Positions 18,908-27,334 of a stretch of DNA of 64,000 bases are shown in pieces. The notes under the pieces were generated by a model. That model ran no database searches, was not told the origin of the DNA, and worked only from the letters and a program-made list of their open reading frames with translations. Made by a program: the position numbers and the translations under genes. How positions within the stretch are numbered: the stretch's first letter is position 1; each line of letters opens with the position of its first letter. Origin of the DNA: Synechococcus sp. BO 8801 (lineage in GTDB: Bacteria > Cyanobacteriota > Cyanobacteriia > PCC-6307 > Cyanobiaceae); the NCBI RefSeq assembly GCF_002252675.1, contig NZ_NQKY01000003.1, positions 62,001 through 126,000 of the forward strand. Reading direction: 5' to 3'.

Positions 18908-19270
18908 GAACGTGTGCACTCAATGTAAACCGCCACTGCCGTCCTGACCTTCATGGTGTGAAGGAACGATCCGCCGCTGAGGCGACCCATAACTGTGAGG
19001 CCTGACGGTGATGCCGGACCGCATCGCATGCCCGCTTCGATGACCGTGATGGGGTCCAGCCGCATGCGGTACTCGCATGGGATTGCATCCGTTCTGATCA
19101 CTGCAGGGAATCATCATGAACTGCAATCAACAGCACACTTCTGTCGTGGCAGATGTTGAGGCTTGTAGGCACGACGTCTCGATCAGCGCACAGGTGACTG
19201 GCTCTAAGGAATTCATGCTCATTGTGTGATACCCTGAACGAATGGTGAAAGTGAGGAGGTGGGAGTTCGT
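18908..19270. other. Divergent regulatory region between CheB-CheR and AraC genes
   Basis: About 360 bp without a gene, lower in GC than its surroundings. It contains three copies of CGCATG (19025-19030, 19061-19066, 19074-19079), the second and third forming the inverted repeat CATGCG-N5-CGCATG at 19063-19079. A short CTTCA/TGAAG repeat lies near 18951. Promoters for both divergent genes must lie here, but no -35/-10 pair stands out. Confidence 0.5.
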
Positions 19271-20332
19271 ATGTGCAGCGAGCCTTGCTTCCCCAGCCAA
19301 TGGCACCCTGAAGTTGCCCATTTCTCCAACCCCCTGCTGCTTCAGCATCAGCTGGGTGAGGCTCCCCATTCCTGCACCTCCCATTCCTGCACCGCGATGT
19401 TGCAGGAGGCCCTGCCGCTGGTGGAAATCATTCCGCTGGAAACGGAGGCCTCCTGGTGGTGTTACGGCGCCAATCTCCACCTCGGCAGCCTCGTGGCGAC
19501 GGCGTGGACTGCGAGGCCGATGCGCATGGCCTTTTCCGAACGCCAGGAGCACATTGTCGTGCTGGGCTACGGCGGAGAACACCGGCTGCGACAGGGCTCC
19601 ACCACCTGGCCCTGTGCCAGGGGAGGGTGTGTGCTGATGGCCAATGCGGCCTGCACGATGGAGAGCACCCTGTCATCCGCGGTGGCTTTTTCCCTGACGC
19701 GGGATCGACTTCTGGAGACGGCGATGGCAATGGGGGGCTATCAGCAGAAACCGAAAGGCTGGGAGGAGAATGTCTGCCAGGCCCACGGCTGGAGCCCGCC
19801 CCGGAATCCTGTCGCCCCTTCCCTGCTTACTGCCCTACAGCAGACCATCGCCATGGCGGGGCAGCTCTCAGGGTATGGCCGGGGTCTGCTCGATCGGCTG
19901 CAGTTTGACGACCAGATCTATCGGCTGATCGTGGCGATGCTGCTGCCGGAGATCCGCCAGGACAAGACCCTGGATCGGCTCCTGCACCGGCAGCGGCAGG
20001 GCCGCGATTCCTTTGACGAACTGATCGATTACATCAAGCAGAATCTGGGGGAGCCGCTCACCCTCACTGACCTGGAATCAAGGAGCCATTACTCCCGCAG
20101 GGCCCTGCAGTATGCCTTCGCCGAGCGCATGGGCTGCACCGCCACCAAGTGGATCAAGATGCAGCGTCTTGACCGTGCCCGGCAACGGCTGGAGCGGCCG
20201 AATCTGAACGACTCGGTGGGGAGCATCGCCCGCGAGTGCGGCTATCGCTCCCTGGGACTGTTCAGCGTGGATTTCCAGCAGCGGTTCCACGTCAAGCCGT
20301 CCCAGCTGCTGCGGGAGTCCCGGCCGGAGTAG
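19271..20332 (+). CDS. AraC family transcriptional regulator
   Basis: DNA-binding regulator of 353 residues. The C-terminal AraC/XylS double helix-turn-helix is clear: FDELIDYIKQNLGEPLTLTD, SHYSRRALQYAFAERMG, then SIARECGYRSLGLFSVDFQQ with the family-end pattern FHVKPSQLLRESR. The N-terminal two thirds resemble an AraC-type ligand-binding jellyroll but no ligand can be named. The ATG at 19271 is preferred because GAGGAGGT lies 11 bp upstream; the GTG at 19259 overlaps that ribosome-binding site. An in-frame 15-bp tandem duplication encodes HSCTSHSCT near residue 34. It diverges from the CheB-CheR gene and may regulate it. Confidence 0.9.
   Translation: MCSEPCFPSQWHPEVAHFSNPLLLQHQLGEAPHSCTSHSCTAMLQEALPLVEIIPLETEASWWCYGANLHLGSLVATAWTARPMRMAFSERQEHIVVLGYGGEHRLRQGSTTWPCARGGCVLMANAACTMESTLSSAVAFSLTRDRLLETAMAMGGYQQKPKGWEENVCQAHGWSPPRNPVAPSLLTALQQTIAMAGQLSGYGRGLLDRLQFDDQIYRLIVAMLLPEIRQDKTLDRLLHRQRQGRDSFDELIDYIKQNLGEPLTLTDLESRSHYSRRALQYAFAERMGCTATKWIKMQRLDRARQRLERPNLNDSVGSIARECGYRSLGLFSVDFQQRFHVKPSQLLRESRPE
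19365..19394 (+). repeat. In-frame 15-bp tandem duplication in the AraC gene
   Basis: CCCATTCCTGCACCT at 19365-19379 is repeated at 19380-19394 with one mismatch. The frame is kept, so the protein gains five residues near position 34. Confidence 0.75.
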
Positions 20333-20350
20333 CCGGGACTCCCGCAGCGT

Positions 20351-20575
20351 TCAGGCCCGGCGTCGGAACCCATCCGCCGACTCCATGCGGCCCGGGTTGT
20401 GCTCGCCTGCCTGCCCGCCCTGCAGGGCCGACTCCAGCAGGTAGGCGGCCAGGTTGGAGAGGGAGCGCCCCTGGACGTTGCTGCGCTCCACCAGGGCCTG
20501 GTAGGCGTTGTAGGGGACGGTGATCGTGACGCGCACCGGCCGCAGGAAGGGACCGGGTTCGGAGTGGCTTCGCAT
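20351..20575 (-). CDS. Ribbon-helix-helix (CopG-like) protein
   Basis: Small protein of 74 residues with a ribbon-helix-helix pattern: a basic beta strand VRVTITVPYNAYQAL followed by helices covering VERSNVQGRSLSNLAAYLLE. Such proteins bind DNA as dimers and act as repressors or antitoxins. No toxin-like partner lies next to it: the neighbours are the AraC gene (convergent) and ilvD. The 216-bp region upstream of its ATG holds a 12-bp palindrome that could be its own operator. The C-terminal 25 residues look disordered. Confidence 0.78.
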   Translation of the reverse strand: MRSHSEPGPFLRPVRVTITVPYNAYQALVERSNVQGRSLSNLAAYLLESALQGGQAGEHNPGRMESADGFRRRA

Positions 20576-20632
20576 GGGTCCAGGGGGTGACTTCCTATGC
20601 TCTAAGCCCGATTTTGTGATCGGTGGCCAGAT

Positions 20633-20644
20633 GCTTCATGAAGC
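20633..20644. promoter_or_regulatory. 12-bp palindrome upstream of the RHH gene
   Basis: GCTTCATGAAGC is a perfect palindrome 58 bp upstream of the ribbon-helix-helix start codon. RHH dimers often bind such sites and repress their own genes, so it is a candidate operator. A second inverted repeat, CCGAT-N6-ATCGG, is at 20608-20623. Confidence 0.4.
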
Positions 20645-20689
20645 GCCGGAGCCCCTCCGTGGACCAGATGCCAGTGCTGGCCGGCGATT

Positions 20690-20736
20690 CACCCTGCTGC
20701 GGTCAGCAGCAGGGTGCCTGCGCCGTCAGTGCAGGC
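20690..20736 (-). terminator. Tandem hairpins downstream of ilvD
   Basis: An 11-bp perfect stem CACCCTGCTGC/GCAGCAGGGTG with a 5-nt loop (20690-20716) is followed by GCCTGC/GCAGGC (20716-20736). They lie 56-102 bp beyond the ilvD stop on the minus strand. No T-tract follows, so termination is plausible but unproven. Confidence 0.5.
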
Positions 20737-20791
20737 CTGCATCGCCCTGCGCAAATTGCACGTTTCTGAAATCGGGATGAAGGCCCGCGCT

Positions 20792-22468
20792 TCAGTCCGG
20801 GTACAGGTCCGTGACGGCCCCCAGGCTGCTGCTGCTCACCAGCCGGGCGTACTTGCCGAGCACCCCGGTGCGGTAGCGGGGGGCGGGCTTCGTCCAGGCG
20901 CTACGGCGCCGGGCCAGCTCCTCCTCGGCCACGTTGAGCTGGATCAGCCGCTGCTTCGCATCCACCGTGATGCTGTCGCCCTCCTGCACCAGGGCGATGG
21001 TGCCGCCCACGGCGGCTTCCGGGGCCACGTGGCCCACCACCATGCCGTAGGTGCCGCCGGAGAAGCGGCCGTCGGTGATCAGGGCCACCGAATCCCCCAG
21101 CCCCTCACCGATGATCGCGGCGGTGGGGGCGAGCATCTCGCGCATGCCGGGGCCGCCCACCGGACCCTCGTACCGGATCACCACCACATCGCCGGCGCTG
21201 ATGCGCTTGGCGAGGATGGCGGCCAGGGCGTCCTCCTCACTCTCGAACACCCGGGCCGGGCCGGTCATCACCGGGTTCTTGACGCCACTGATCTTGGCCA
21301 CGCTGCCCTCCTCGGCCAGGTTGCCCCGCAGGATCGCCAGGTGGCCCTGGGCGTAGAGGGGGTTCGACAGGGGCCGGATCACGTCCTGACCGGCCGGAGG
21401 TTCGGAGGGCACGTCGGCGAGCACCTCCTTAAGGGTGCGCCCCTCGATCGTGCGGCAGTCGCCGTGCAGCAGGCCGCCGTCGAGCAGCAGCTTCATCACC
21501 TGGGGGATGCCGCCGGCCCGGTGCAGGTCCACGGTCACGTAGCGGCCGCTGGGCTTGAGGTCGCAGATCACGGGCACCTTCTGGCGGATCGTCTCGAAGT
21601 CGTCGATCGTCAGCGGCACGCCCGCGGTGCGGGCGATCGCCAGCAGGTGCAGCACCGAGTTGGTGGAGCCGCCCACCGCCATGATCACGGCGATGGCGTT
21701 CTCGAAGGCCTCCCGGGTCAGCAGGTCCCGGGGGCGGATGCCGGCCGCGATCGCCTGCACCAGCACCTCGGCCGAGCGAGCGGCACTCTCGGCCTTCTCC
21801 GGGTCCTCCGCCGCCATGGTGGAGCTGTAGGGCAGGCTCAGCCCGAAGGCCTCGAAGGCCGAACTCATCGTGTTGGCGGTGAACATGCCGCCGCAGCTGC
21901 CGGCGCCGGGGCAGGCGTTCTTCTCGATCGCCAGCAGCTCCGCCTCGTCGATCCGGCCACCGGAAAGCTGCCCCACCGCCTCGAAGGCACTCACCACGGT
22001 GAGATCACAGGGACCGAGTTTGCCCGGCTTGATCGTGCCCCCGTAGACGAAGATCGCCGGGATGTTCATGCGGGCCATGGCGAGCATGGCGCCGGGCATG
22101 TTCTTGTCGCAGCCGCCGATGGCCAGCAGGCCATCCATGCTCTGGGCGTTGCAGGCGGTTTCGATCGAATCGGCAATCACCTCCCGCGACACCAGGGAGT
22201 ACTTCATCCCCTCGGTCCCCATCGAGATGCCGTCGCTGACGGTGATGGTGCCGAACATCTGGGGCATGGCTCCGGCCCCATGGGCGGCCTGCTCGGCCCG
22301 CCGGGCCAGATCGTTGAGGCCGATGTTGCAGGGGGTGATCGTGCTGTAGCCGTTGGCGATGCCGATGATCGGCTTGCCGAAGTCCCCGTCGCCGAAACCG
22401 ACGGCCCGCAGCATGGCCCGGTTGGGGGAGCGTTGGAGGCCCTTGGTGATGGCGTCGGAGCGCAGCAT
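20792..22468 (-). CDS. ilvD: Dihydroxy-acid dehydratase
   Basis: Iron-sulfur enzyme dehydrating dihydroxy acids in isoleucine and valine synthesis (and supplying the pantothenate branch). From the ATG at 22468, 558 residues, matching cyanobacterial IlvD, which begins [14 protein letters not shown] at 22495 would add nine residues of no similarity. Cluster and catalytic motifs are visible: TPCNIGL with a cluster Cys, [30 protein letters not shown], and the C-terminal [16 protein letters not shown]. It heads away from the small membrane-protein gene by 48 bp. Confidence 0.97.
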   Translation of the reverse strand: MLRSDAITKGLQRSPNRAMLRAVGFGDGDFGKPIIGIANGYSTITPCNIGLNDLARRAEQAAHGAGAMPQMFGTITVSDGISMGTEGMKYSLVSREVIADSIETACNAQSMDGLLAIGGCDKNMPGAMLAMARMNIPAIFVYGGTIKPGKLGPCDLTVVSAFEAVGQLSGGRIDEAELLAIEKNACPGAGSCGGMFTANTMSSAFEAFGLSLPYSSTMAAEDPEKAESAARSAEVLVQAIAAGIRPRDLLTREAFENAIAVIMAVGGSTNSVLHLLAIARTAGVPLTIDDFETIRQKVPVICDLKPSGRYVTVDLHRAGGIPQVMKLLLDGGLLHGDCRTIEGRTLKEVLADVPSEPPAGQDVIRPLSNPLYAQGHLAILRGNLAEEGSVAKISGVKNPVMTGPARVFESEEDALAAILAKRISAGDVVVIRYEGPVGGPGMREMLAPTAAIIGEGLGDSVALITDGRFSGGTYGMVVGHVAPEAAVGGTIALVQEGDSITVDAKQRLIQLNVAEEELARRRSAWTKPAPRYRTGVLGKYARLVSSSSLGAVTDLYPD

Positions 22469-22516
22469 GGCCGGGGAGGAACGGGTCTGCAGCAACTTAC
22501 CGAGGGGCCTGCGCCC

Positions 22517-22804
22517 TCAGGCCTGGGGCTGCAGCTGCTCGAGCTGGCGGCGCACCTCGTCGATCGCCTGGTTGAGTTTCTGGACGCGGTCGTGCAGCTG
22601 GTCGCTGCTCACCGGCGGCTCCTCGAAGGCTTCGCTGAGGCGGGAGACGCGCAGCATCCGCAGCTGGCGCTGGGCGAGCCGGTGACGATCGGCCCGGCGC
22701 AGCAGCCAGACCGCCAGCCCGGCGGCGCCCATCACCGCCCCGGCGGCCCCGGCCAGCAGAACCAGACTGCCGCTGGCGGACGATTGCTGCCGGGAATCAG
22801 CCAT
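22517..22804 (-). CDS. Conserved small membrane protein (95 aa)
   Basis: Protein of 95 residues with one hydrophobic segment (about 13-36, rich in Gly, Ala and Leu), then a basic stretch LLRRADRHRLAQRQLRMLR and a C-terminal coiled-coil-like helix DRVQKLNQAIDEVRRQLEQL. No named family is recognised. It lies between upp and ilvD on the same strand, so it may be co-transcribed with ilvD. Confidence 0.72.
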   Translation of the reverse strand: MADSRQQSSASGSLVLLAGAAGAVMGAAGLAVWLLRRADRHRLAQRQLRMLRVSRLSEAFEEPPVSSDQLHDRVQKLNQAIDEVRRQLEQLQPQA

Positions 22805-22846
22805 GAACCTGCAAAGGAAGGGGCATCGGGACCTGAGGGGCTCAGC

Positions 22847-23512
22847 CTAGGCAGTGGCGGCGGCGATTCCATACAGCCGCTCGCTCACCTCGCCGAAACC
22901 CGGAACGACGCGGTGGCGGCTGTCCACCTCGGGGTCGATGCCGGCGCAGTAGATGGTGAGCTGGCTGTGGTGTTCGCCGACAACCTTCAGCCCGGGGCTC
23001 GCGGCCAGGGTGGTGATCACCCGCAGCCGCTGGCCCTCCACCCCCAGGCCCGCCAGACGGTCGAGCAGGGCCAGCAGGATCGAGCCGCTGGCGAGGACGG
23101 GCAGGAACACCAGCACGCCGCTGCGGGGATCGATGGTGGCCGGCAGGTCGTCGAGGAACCAGTGGGGCTTGTGATCGGGCCCGCAGGGCTCGATGCCCAC
23201 ATGGGCCAGCTGGGCCGACGGCAGCACCGACTGGGCCCCCTGCCAGAGCCCCAGTCCCCCCCGCAGCACCGGGATCACCAGCAGGGGCACCTCCGGATCG
23301 ACCACCTGGCCATCGCAGTGGCCCAGGGGCGTGGTGATCGACACCGGCCGATGGGGCAGCCAGTCGCGCAGGGCCTCATAGGTGAGCCAGCGGCCCAGCT
23401 CCGCCATGGCGGTGGCGAACAGGGGCGAGGGGGTGGCCCCGTCGCGCAGCAGGGTGAGCCAGTGGCCGATCAGGGGATGGGGGGGGACCACCACCCGCAG
23501 GGACATGCTCAT
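22847..23512 (-). CDS. upp: Uracil phosphoribosyltransferase-like protein
   Basis: Predicted to make UMP from uracil and PRPP in pyrimidine salvage. The 221 residues are close to Upp length, and the order of motifs fits: PHPLIGHWLTLLRD at the start, VVDPEVPLLVIPVLRGGLGL, and VITTLAASPGLKVV. However the PRPP loop, usually DPMLATGGS, reads LPVLASGSI here, without the acidic residue. It could be a divergent active enzyme or a member that has lost the transferase reaction. Downstream lie the small membrane-protein gene and ilvD on the same strand. Confidence 0.8.
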   Translation of the reverse strand: MSMSLRVVVPPHPLIGHWLTLLRDGATPSPLFATAMAELGRWLTYEALRDWLPHRPVSITTPLGHCDGQVVDPEVPLLVIPVLRGGLGLWQGAQSVLPSAQLAHVGIEPCGPDHKPHWFLDDLPATIDPRSGVLVFLPVLASGSILLALLDRLAGLGVEGQRLRVITTLAASPGLKVVGEHHSQLTIYCAGIDPEVDSRHRVVPGFGEVSERLYGIAAATA

Positions 23513-23559
23513 GACGGGCTGCGTCTGCCTAGCTTGATCCGGCAGCGTACCGGTGTGGC

Positions 23560-24132
23560 ATGGTCCCCAGCTCCCTTCCCTCCTCCGTGATCGTCCGGCG
23601 GCCCAGGGCCCCGCTGGCCGACCTGCTGGGGTCCGTCCTGGGGGGCGTGCTGGGGATGGTGCTCGGCCTGCTGCTCGTCTGGACCGTGCTGCCGGTGGCG
23701 CCGGCCCAGGCGATCACCGCCCCCGAGCTGCGCGCCCAGCGCTCCTTCCAGGACCTCGACCCCGACCTGCGAGGCCGGAACCTGCAGCAGCAGGAGTTCC
23801 TCAAGGCCTCGATGGAGGGCTTCGATCTGCGGGACGCCGACCTGCGCGGGGCCGTGTTCAACTCCACCGACCTGCGCCAGGCCGACCTGCGCGGCGCCGA
23901 CCTGGAGGACGTGGTGGCCTTCGCCACCCGCTTCGACGGGGCCGACCTGCGGGGCGCCCAGTTCCGCAACGCCATGCTGATGCAGAGCCGCTTCCGGGAT
24001 GCCCGCATCGACGGGGCGGACTTCAGCGACGCGGTTCTCGATCTGCCGGAGCAGAAGGCCCTCTGCGCCCGTGCCGCCGGCAGCCATCCCCTCACCGGCG
24101 TCGACACGCGGGAGAGCCTGGGCTGCCGCTGA
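23560..24132 (+). CDS. Pentapeptide-repeat protein, exported
   Basis: Protein of 190 residues. An N-terminal hydrophobic segment (about 23-45, ending with PAQA) looks like a signal peptide, so it should be in the thylakoid lumen or periplasm. From about residue 85 it has A(D/N)LxG pentapeptide repeats such as ADLRGAVFNSTDLRQADLRG, which form a right-handed beta helix. Such lumenal pentapeptide proteins are common in cyanobacteria and have no known reaction. The ATG at 23560 is divergent from upp across 47 bp. Confidence 0.85.
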   Translation: MVPSSLPSSVIVRRPRAPLADLLGSVLGGVLGMVLGLLLVWTVLPVAPAQAITAPELRAQRSFQDLDPDLRGRNLQQQEFLKASMEGFDLRDADLRGAVFNSTDLRQADLRGADLEDVVAFATRFDGADLRGAQFRNAMLMQSRFRDARIDGADFSDAVLDLPEQKALCARAAGSHPLTGVDTRESLGCR

Positions 24133-24184
24133 CCCCGGCCGGCGGCGCCTCCCCTAGGTTTCGGTTCCCCCTGCCCTGTCCCCG

Positions 24185-25288
24185 ATGACCGCCACCAGCA
24201 CCCGACGGCTGCCGGTCACGGTGGTGACCGGATTTCTGGGGGCCGGCAAGACCACCCTGCTGCGCCACCTGCTGCTGGAGAGCGGACTGCGGCTGGCCGT
24301 CCTTGTCAACGAGTTCGGCGAGGTGGGCATCGACGGCGATCTGATCGCCTCCTGCGGCTTCTGCCCCGAGGAGGAGCTGGACGACCGGCTGGTGGAGCTG
24401 GCCAATGGCTGTCTCTGCTGCACCGTCCAGGATGAGTTCCTGCCCACCATGCAGCGGCTGCTGGAGCGGGCCGACCGGCTCGACGGCATCGTCGTGGAAA
24501 CCAGCGGCCTGGCCCTGCCCGAGCCCCTGGTGGCCGCCTTCGGCTGGCCGGAGATCCGCAGCCGCACCCGGGTGCACGGGGTGGTCACGGTGGTGGATGG
24601 CGAGGCGATGGCCGCCGGCCACGTGGTGGGAGACGCCGAGGCGGTGGAGGCCCAGCGCCGGGCCGACCCCAGCCTCGACCACATCAGCGCCATCGAGGAC
24701 CTGTTCGCCGACCAGCTCGGTGCGGCCGACCTGGTGCTGGTGAGCCGGGCCGACCGGCTGGAGCCGGAGGCCCTGGCCCGGGTGACCGAAGCGCTGCGCG
24801 CCGACCTGCGCCCCGGCACCGTCGTGCTGCCCATGGCCCGGGGCCGTCTCGATCCCTCCCTGGTGCTGGATGGTCCCGGCCGTGATCACGACCACGACCA
24901 CGACCATGACCATGACGACCACGATCACCACCACGACGACCACGATCACGATCACGACCACCACGACCATGCCCACGTGGCGATGGAGTCGATCGTCGTG
25001 CGACGGGCCGGCCAATGGGGGCGAGCCGCCCTGGAGGCCCAGCTGCAGCAACTGCTGATCGACCATCCCGTCGTGCGGCTCAAGGGGCGGCTGCGTCAGG
25101 ACGGCAAGCGCCTGCCGCTGCAGATCCAGGGGGTCGGCCGTCGCCTCGACTGCTGGTACGAGGAGCGGGAGGGGATGGCCCCTGCCGCCGCCCCCGCCGA
25201 GGGCGATGGCCCCGACGGCCTGGAGCTGGTGCTGCTGGCCACCGCCGGCGCCGCCGGCCCCCTGCGCGACGCCCTCGATCGCCTCTGA
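24185..25288 (+). CDS. CobW/COG0523 family GTPase with histidine-rich loop
   Basis: G3E GTPase of the metal-chaperone group. It has 367 residues. The P-loop GFLGAGKTT is at about 18-26, the metal-binding NGCLCCTV (CxCC) near 77-84, ETSGLALPEP near 105, and SRADR stands in the guanine-specificity place. Between the GTPase and the C-terminal CobW domain lies a linker at about 234-264 with 16 His and 14 Asp residues, a likely zinc or cobalt reservoir. No cobalamin operon surrounds it, so a zinc role is at least as likely as a cobalt role. It follows the pentapeptide gene by 52 bp. Confidence 0.9.
   Translation: MTATSTRRLPVTVVTGFLGAGKTTLLRHLLLESGLRLAVLVNEFGEVGIDGDLIASCGFCPEEELDDRLVELANGCLCCTVQDEFLPTMQRLLERADRLDGIVVETSGLALPEPLVAAFGWPEIRSRTRVHGVVTVVDGEAMAAGHVVGDAEAVEAQRRADPSLDHISAIEDLFADQLGAADLVLVSRADRLEPEALARVTEALRADLRPGTVVLPMARGRLDPSLVLDGPGRDHDHDHDHDHDDHDHHHDDHDHDHDHHDHAHVAMESIVVRRAGQWGRAALEAQLQQLLIDHPVVRLKGRLRQDGKRLPLQIQGVGRRLDCWYEEREGMAPAAAPAEGDGPDGLELVLLATAGAAGPLRDALDRL
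24884..24976 (+). repeat. Low-complexity GAY-CAY repeat coding for Asp-His
   Basis: About 93 bp of alternating GAC/GAT and CAC/CAT codons inside the CobW-family gene. The repeat encodes the metal-binding His-Asp linker and is prone to length variation. Confidence 0.8.
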
Positions 25289-25303
25289 GGAACCAGGCCA
25301 GCG

Positions 25304-25666
25304 TCAGTCGAGGGGGATGTCACCCCGGGCGCAGATCCCATCCCAGCAGAGATCGGTGTTCTCCACCCAGCGGCTGTTCACCGGCTGCCAGCTGCCGGAG
25401 GGTTTGAGCATCGTCACCCGGCCCCGACCGTCATGGCGGAACTCGATCCTCTGGCCCCCCACCAGCAGGAACCAGTGGAGGCCGAGCTCCTCGACCTGCA
25501 TCTGGCACTCCTGCCAGGGACCATCGGCAACGCGGCACTGCAGCGACACCAGCCCCGGCAGGGAGTGGGCCTGCAGGGCCGTGCAGGCCAGGGCCAGGCC
25601 CGCCAGCCAGGCCAGCAATCCGGGCCCCAGCGGATCCAGCAGAAACCGTCGCAGGGAGGGCACCAC
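25304..25666 (-). CDS. Conserved hypothetical protein (120 aa), membrane-anchored
   Basis: Protein of 120 residues with one hydrophobic N-terminal segment (about 15-35) and a soluble remainder containing four Cys (LQCRV, WQECQ, DLCWDGIC), compatible with an exported, disulfide-bearing domain. No family recognised. It starts with GTG at 25666 and converges with the CobW gene across 15 bp. It diverges from purS. Confidence 0.65.
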   Translation of the reverse strand: MVPSLRRFLLDPLGPGLLAWLAGLALACTALQAHSLPGLVSLQCRVADGPWQECQMQVEELGLHWFLLVGGQRIEFRHDGRGRVTMLKPSGSWQPVNSRWVENTDLCWDGICARGDIPLD

Positions 25667-25750
25667 GACCAGCGGTGCGGAGCATCAACTCCAGGCTGGT
25701 GCTGCGCCGGGGGGGTGGTGGGGCGTGCTGCCAAGATTTAACAAACGTCC

Positions 25751-26017
25751 GTGCCCCCGGTGCCGCTCTTCAACGCCCGCGTTCAGGTTTCCCTGCGCCC
25801 CTCCGTGCTGGACCCCGCCGGGGAGGCCACCCGGGCCGCCGCCGCCCGGCTCGGGGTGGAGGGCGTGAAGCGCCTGCGGATCGGCAAGGCGATCGAGCTG
25901 GACCTGGAGGCGCCGGACCGGGCCACCGCCCAGGCCCGGCTCGAGCTGCTCAGCGACCGCCTGCTGGCCAATCCGGTGATCGAGGACTGGTCACTGGATC
26001 TGGCCGAAGCGGGTTGA
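25751..26017 (+). CDS. purS: Phosphoribosylformylglycinamidine synthase subunit PurS
   Basis: Small subunit of FGAM synthase in purine synthesis; it bridges PurQ and PurL and helps channel ammonia. The 88 residues match PurS, with the ferredoxin-like pattern [20 protein letters not shown] and [11 protein letters not shown]-type end (here [15 protein letters not shown]). The start is GTG at 25751. purQ follows after 13 bp, the normal arrangement; purL is not in the window. Confidence 0.93.
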   Translation: MPPVPLFNARVQVSLRPSVLDPAGEATRAAAARLGVEGVKRLRIGKAIELDLEAPDRATAQARLELLSDRLLANPVIEDWSLDLAEAG

Positions 26018-26030
26018 GGGGAGCGGATCG

Positions 26031-26684
26031 ATGACCGTCGGCATTGTTGTGTTTCCCGGCTCCAACTGCGACCGGGACGTGGCCTGGGCCCTGGAGGGCT
26101 GCCTGGGCATCCCCGTTCGTTTCCTCTGGCATGAGGAGCGCGACCTTTCCGGCCTCGAGGCCGTCGTGCTGCCGGGGGGGTTCAGCTACGGCGACTACCT
26201 GCGCTGCGGCGCCATCGCCCGCTTCGCCCCCGTGCTGGAGGAAGTGCGCAGCTTCGCGGAGCGCGGTGGGCCCGTGCTCGGCATCTGCAACGGCTTCCAG
26301 GTGCTCACGGAGATGGGCCTGCTGCCCGGAGCCCTCACCCGCAACCGGGATCTGCACTTCCTCTGCCAAAGCAGCCCCCTGGAGGTGCAGCCCGGGGCCT
26401 GCCGGTGGCTGGGCGCCTACGGCGCCGGCGAGCGCATCAGCCTGCCGATCGCCCACGGGGAAGGGCGCTACCAGGTGGAGCCCCAGGAGCTGGAGCGCCT
26501 CGATGATCAGGGCTGTGTGGTGCTGCGCTACGTCGCCAATCCGAATGGATCACGGGGCGACGTGGCCGGCCTGACCAATCCCGCCGGCAATGTGCTCGGC
26601 CTGATGCCCCATCCGGAGCGGGCCTGTGATCCGGTCACCGGCGGCCTCGACGGCCGGCGCCTGCTGCAATCGCTGCTGGGCTGA
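26031..26684 (+). CDS. purQ: Phosphoribosylformylglycinamidine synthase subunit PurQ
   Basis: Glutaminase subunit of FGAM synthase. It is a class I glutamine amidotransferase of 217 residues with nucleophile Cys86 in GICNGFQVL, the oxyanion region [12 protein letters not shown], and catalytic His/Glu in MPHPERACD near the C-terminus. It lies 13 bp after purS and ends 3 bp before the end of the convergent peroxiredoxin gene, leaving no room for a terminator. Confidence 0.97.
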   Translation: MTVGIVVFPGSNCDRDVAWALEGCLGIPVRFLWHEERDLSGLEAVVLPGGFSYGDYLRCGAIARFAPVLEEVRSFAERGGPVLGICNGFQVLTEMGLLPGALTRNRDLHFLCQSSPLEVQPGACRWLGAYGAGERISLPIAHGEGRYQVEPQELERLDDQGCVVLRYVANPNGSRGDVAGLTNPAGNVLGLMPHPERACDPVTGGLDGRRLLQSLLG

Positions 26685-26687
26685 GGC

Positions 26688-27287
26688 TCAGTCCAGGGCT
26701 GCGAAGTAGTCGCGACTGCCACGGGGATCGGGGGCCAGGGTGCGGGCCCCGGGCGTCCAGTCGGCGGGACAGACCTGGCCCGGCTGGTTCCGCACGTGCT
26801 GGAACGCCTGCAGCACCCGCAGGGTTTCGTCCACACTGCGGCCGACGGCCACATCGTTGACGGTGCTGTGGCGGATCACCCCATCGGGGTCGATCAGGAA
26901 CAGTCCCCGCAGGGCCGTGCCGGCCTCCTCGTCCAGCACGTGGTAGGCCCTGGCGATCTCCTTGTTGAGATCCGACACCAGGGGGTAGGCCACATCCCCG
27001 AGCCCCCCGCTCTTTCGTTCGGTCTGTACCCAGGCCAGATGGCTATAGGGACTGTCGATAGACACGGCCAGGATGGCGGCGCCGAGGCGGGCGAATTCCC
27101 CGTGGCGATCACTGAAGGCCGTGATCTCCGTGGGACAGACGAAGGTGAAATTGAGGGGATAGAAGAACAGCACCACATCCCTGCCGCGATAGTCGCGCAG
27201 CGACACCTCCCGGAACTCCTGATCCACCACCGCGGTGGCGCGAAAGTCAGGGGCTTCGAGGCCCACGAGCCTGCCGCTGCTGGTCAT
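26688..27287 (-). CDS. 2-Cys peroxiredoxin
   Basis: Thiol peroxidase of the AhpC/Prx1 type that reduces hydrogen peroxide and alkyl peroxides. From ATG at 27287 (199 residues) the peroxidatic Cys51 is in [14 protein letters not shown] and the resolving Cys173 is in [11 protein letters not shown]. The dimer motif [13 protein letters not shown] is present. An in-frame upstream extension to 27350 has no family similarity. It converges with purQ and diverges from a small conserved gene. Confidence 0.95.
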   Translation of the reverse strand: MTSSGRLVGLEAPDFRATAVVDQEFREVSLRDYRGRDVVLFFYPLNFTFVCPTEITAFSDRHGEFARLGAAILAVSIDSPYSHLAWVQTERKSGGLGDVAYPLVSDLNKEIARAYHVLDEEAGTALRGLFLIDPDGVIRHSTVNDVAVGRSVDETLRVLQAFQHVRNQPGQVCPADWTPGARTLAPDPRGSRDYFAALD

Positions 27288-27334
27288 GGTGGGTCTGGCC
27301 CTACGATGCTGTCCAAAGTAGCGATGCCTCTGCC

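Noticed and set aside
19259-19270. GTG start for the AraC gene
   Set aside because: It overlaps the GAGGAGGT ribosome-binding site that fits the ATG at 19271.
20714-23590. 958-codon open frame over ilvD, the small membrane protein and upp
   Set aside because: It runs antisense to three genes with clear families and has the low-complexity look of a shadow frame.
24884-24976. Repeat considered as a CRISPR-like or satellite array
   Set aside because: The repeats are 3-6 bp, in frame, without spacers, and encode Asp-His in a CobW protein.
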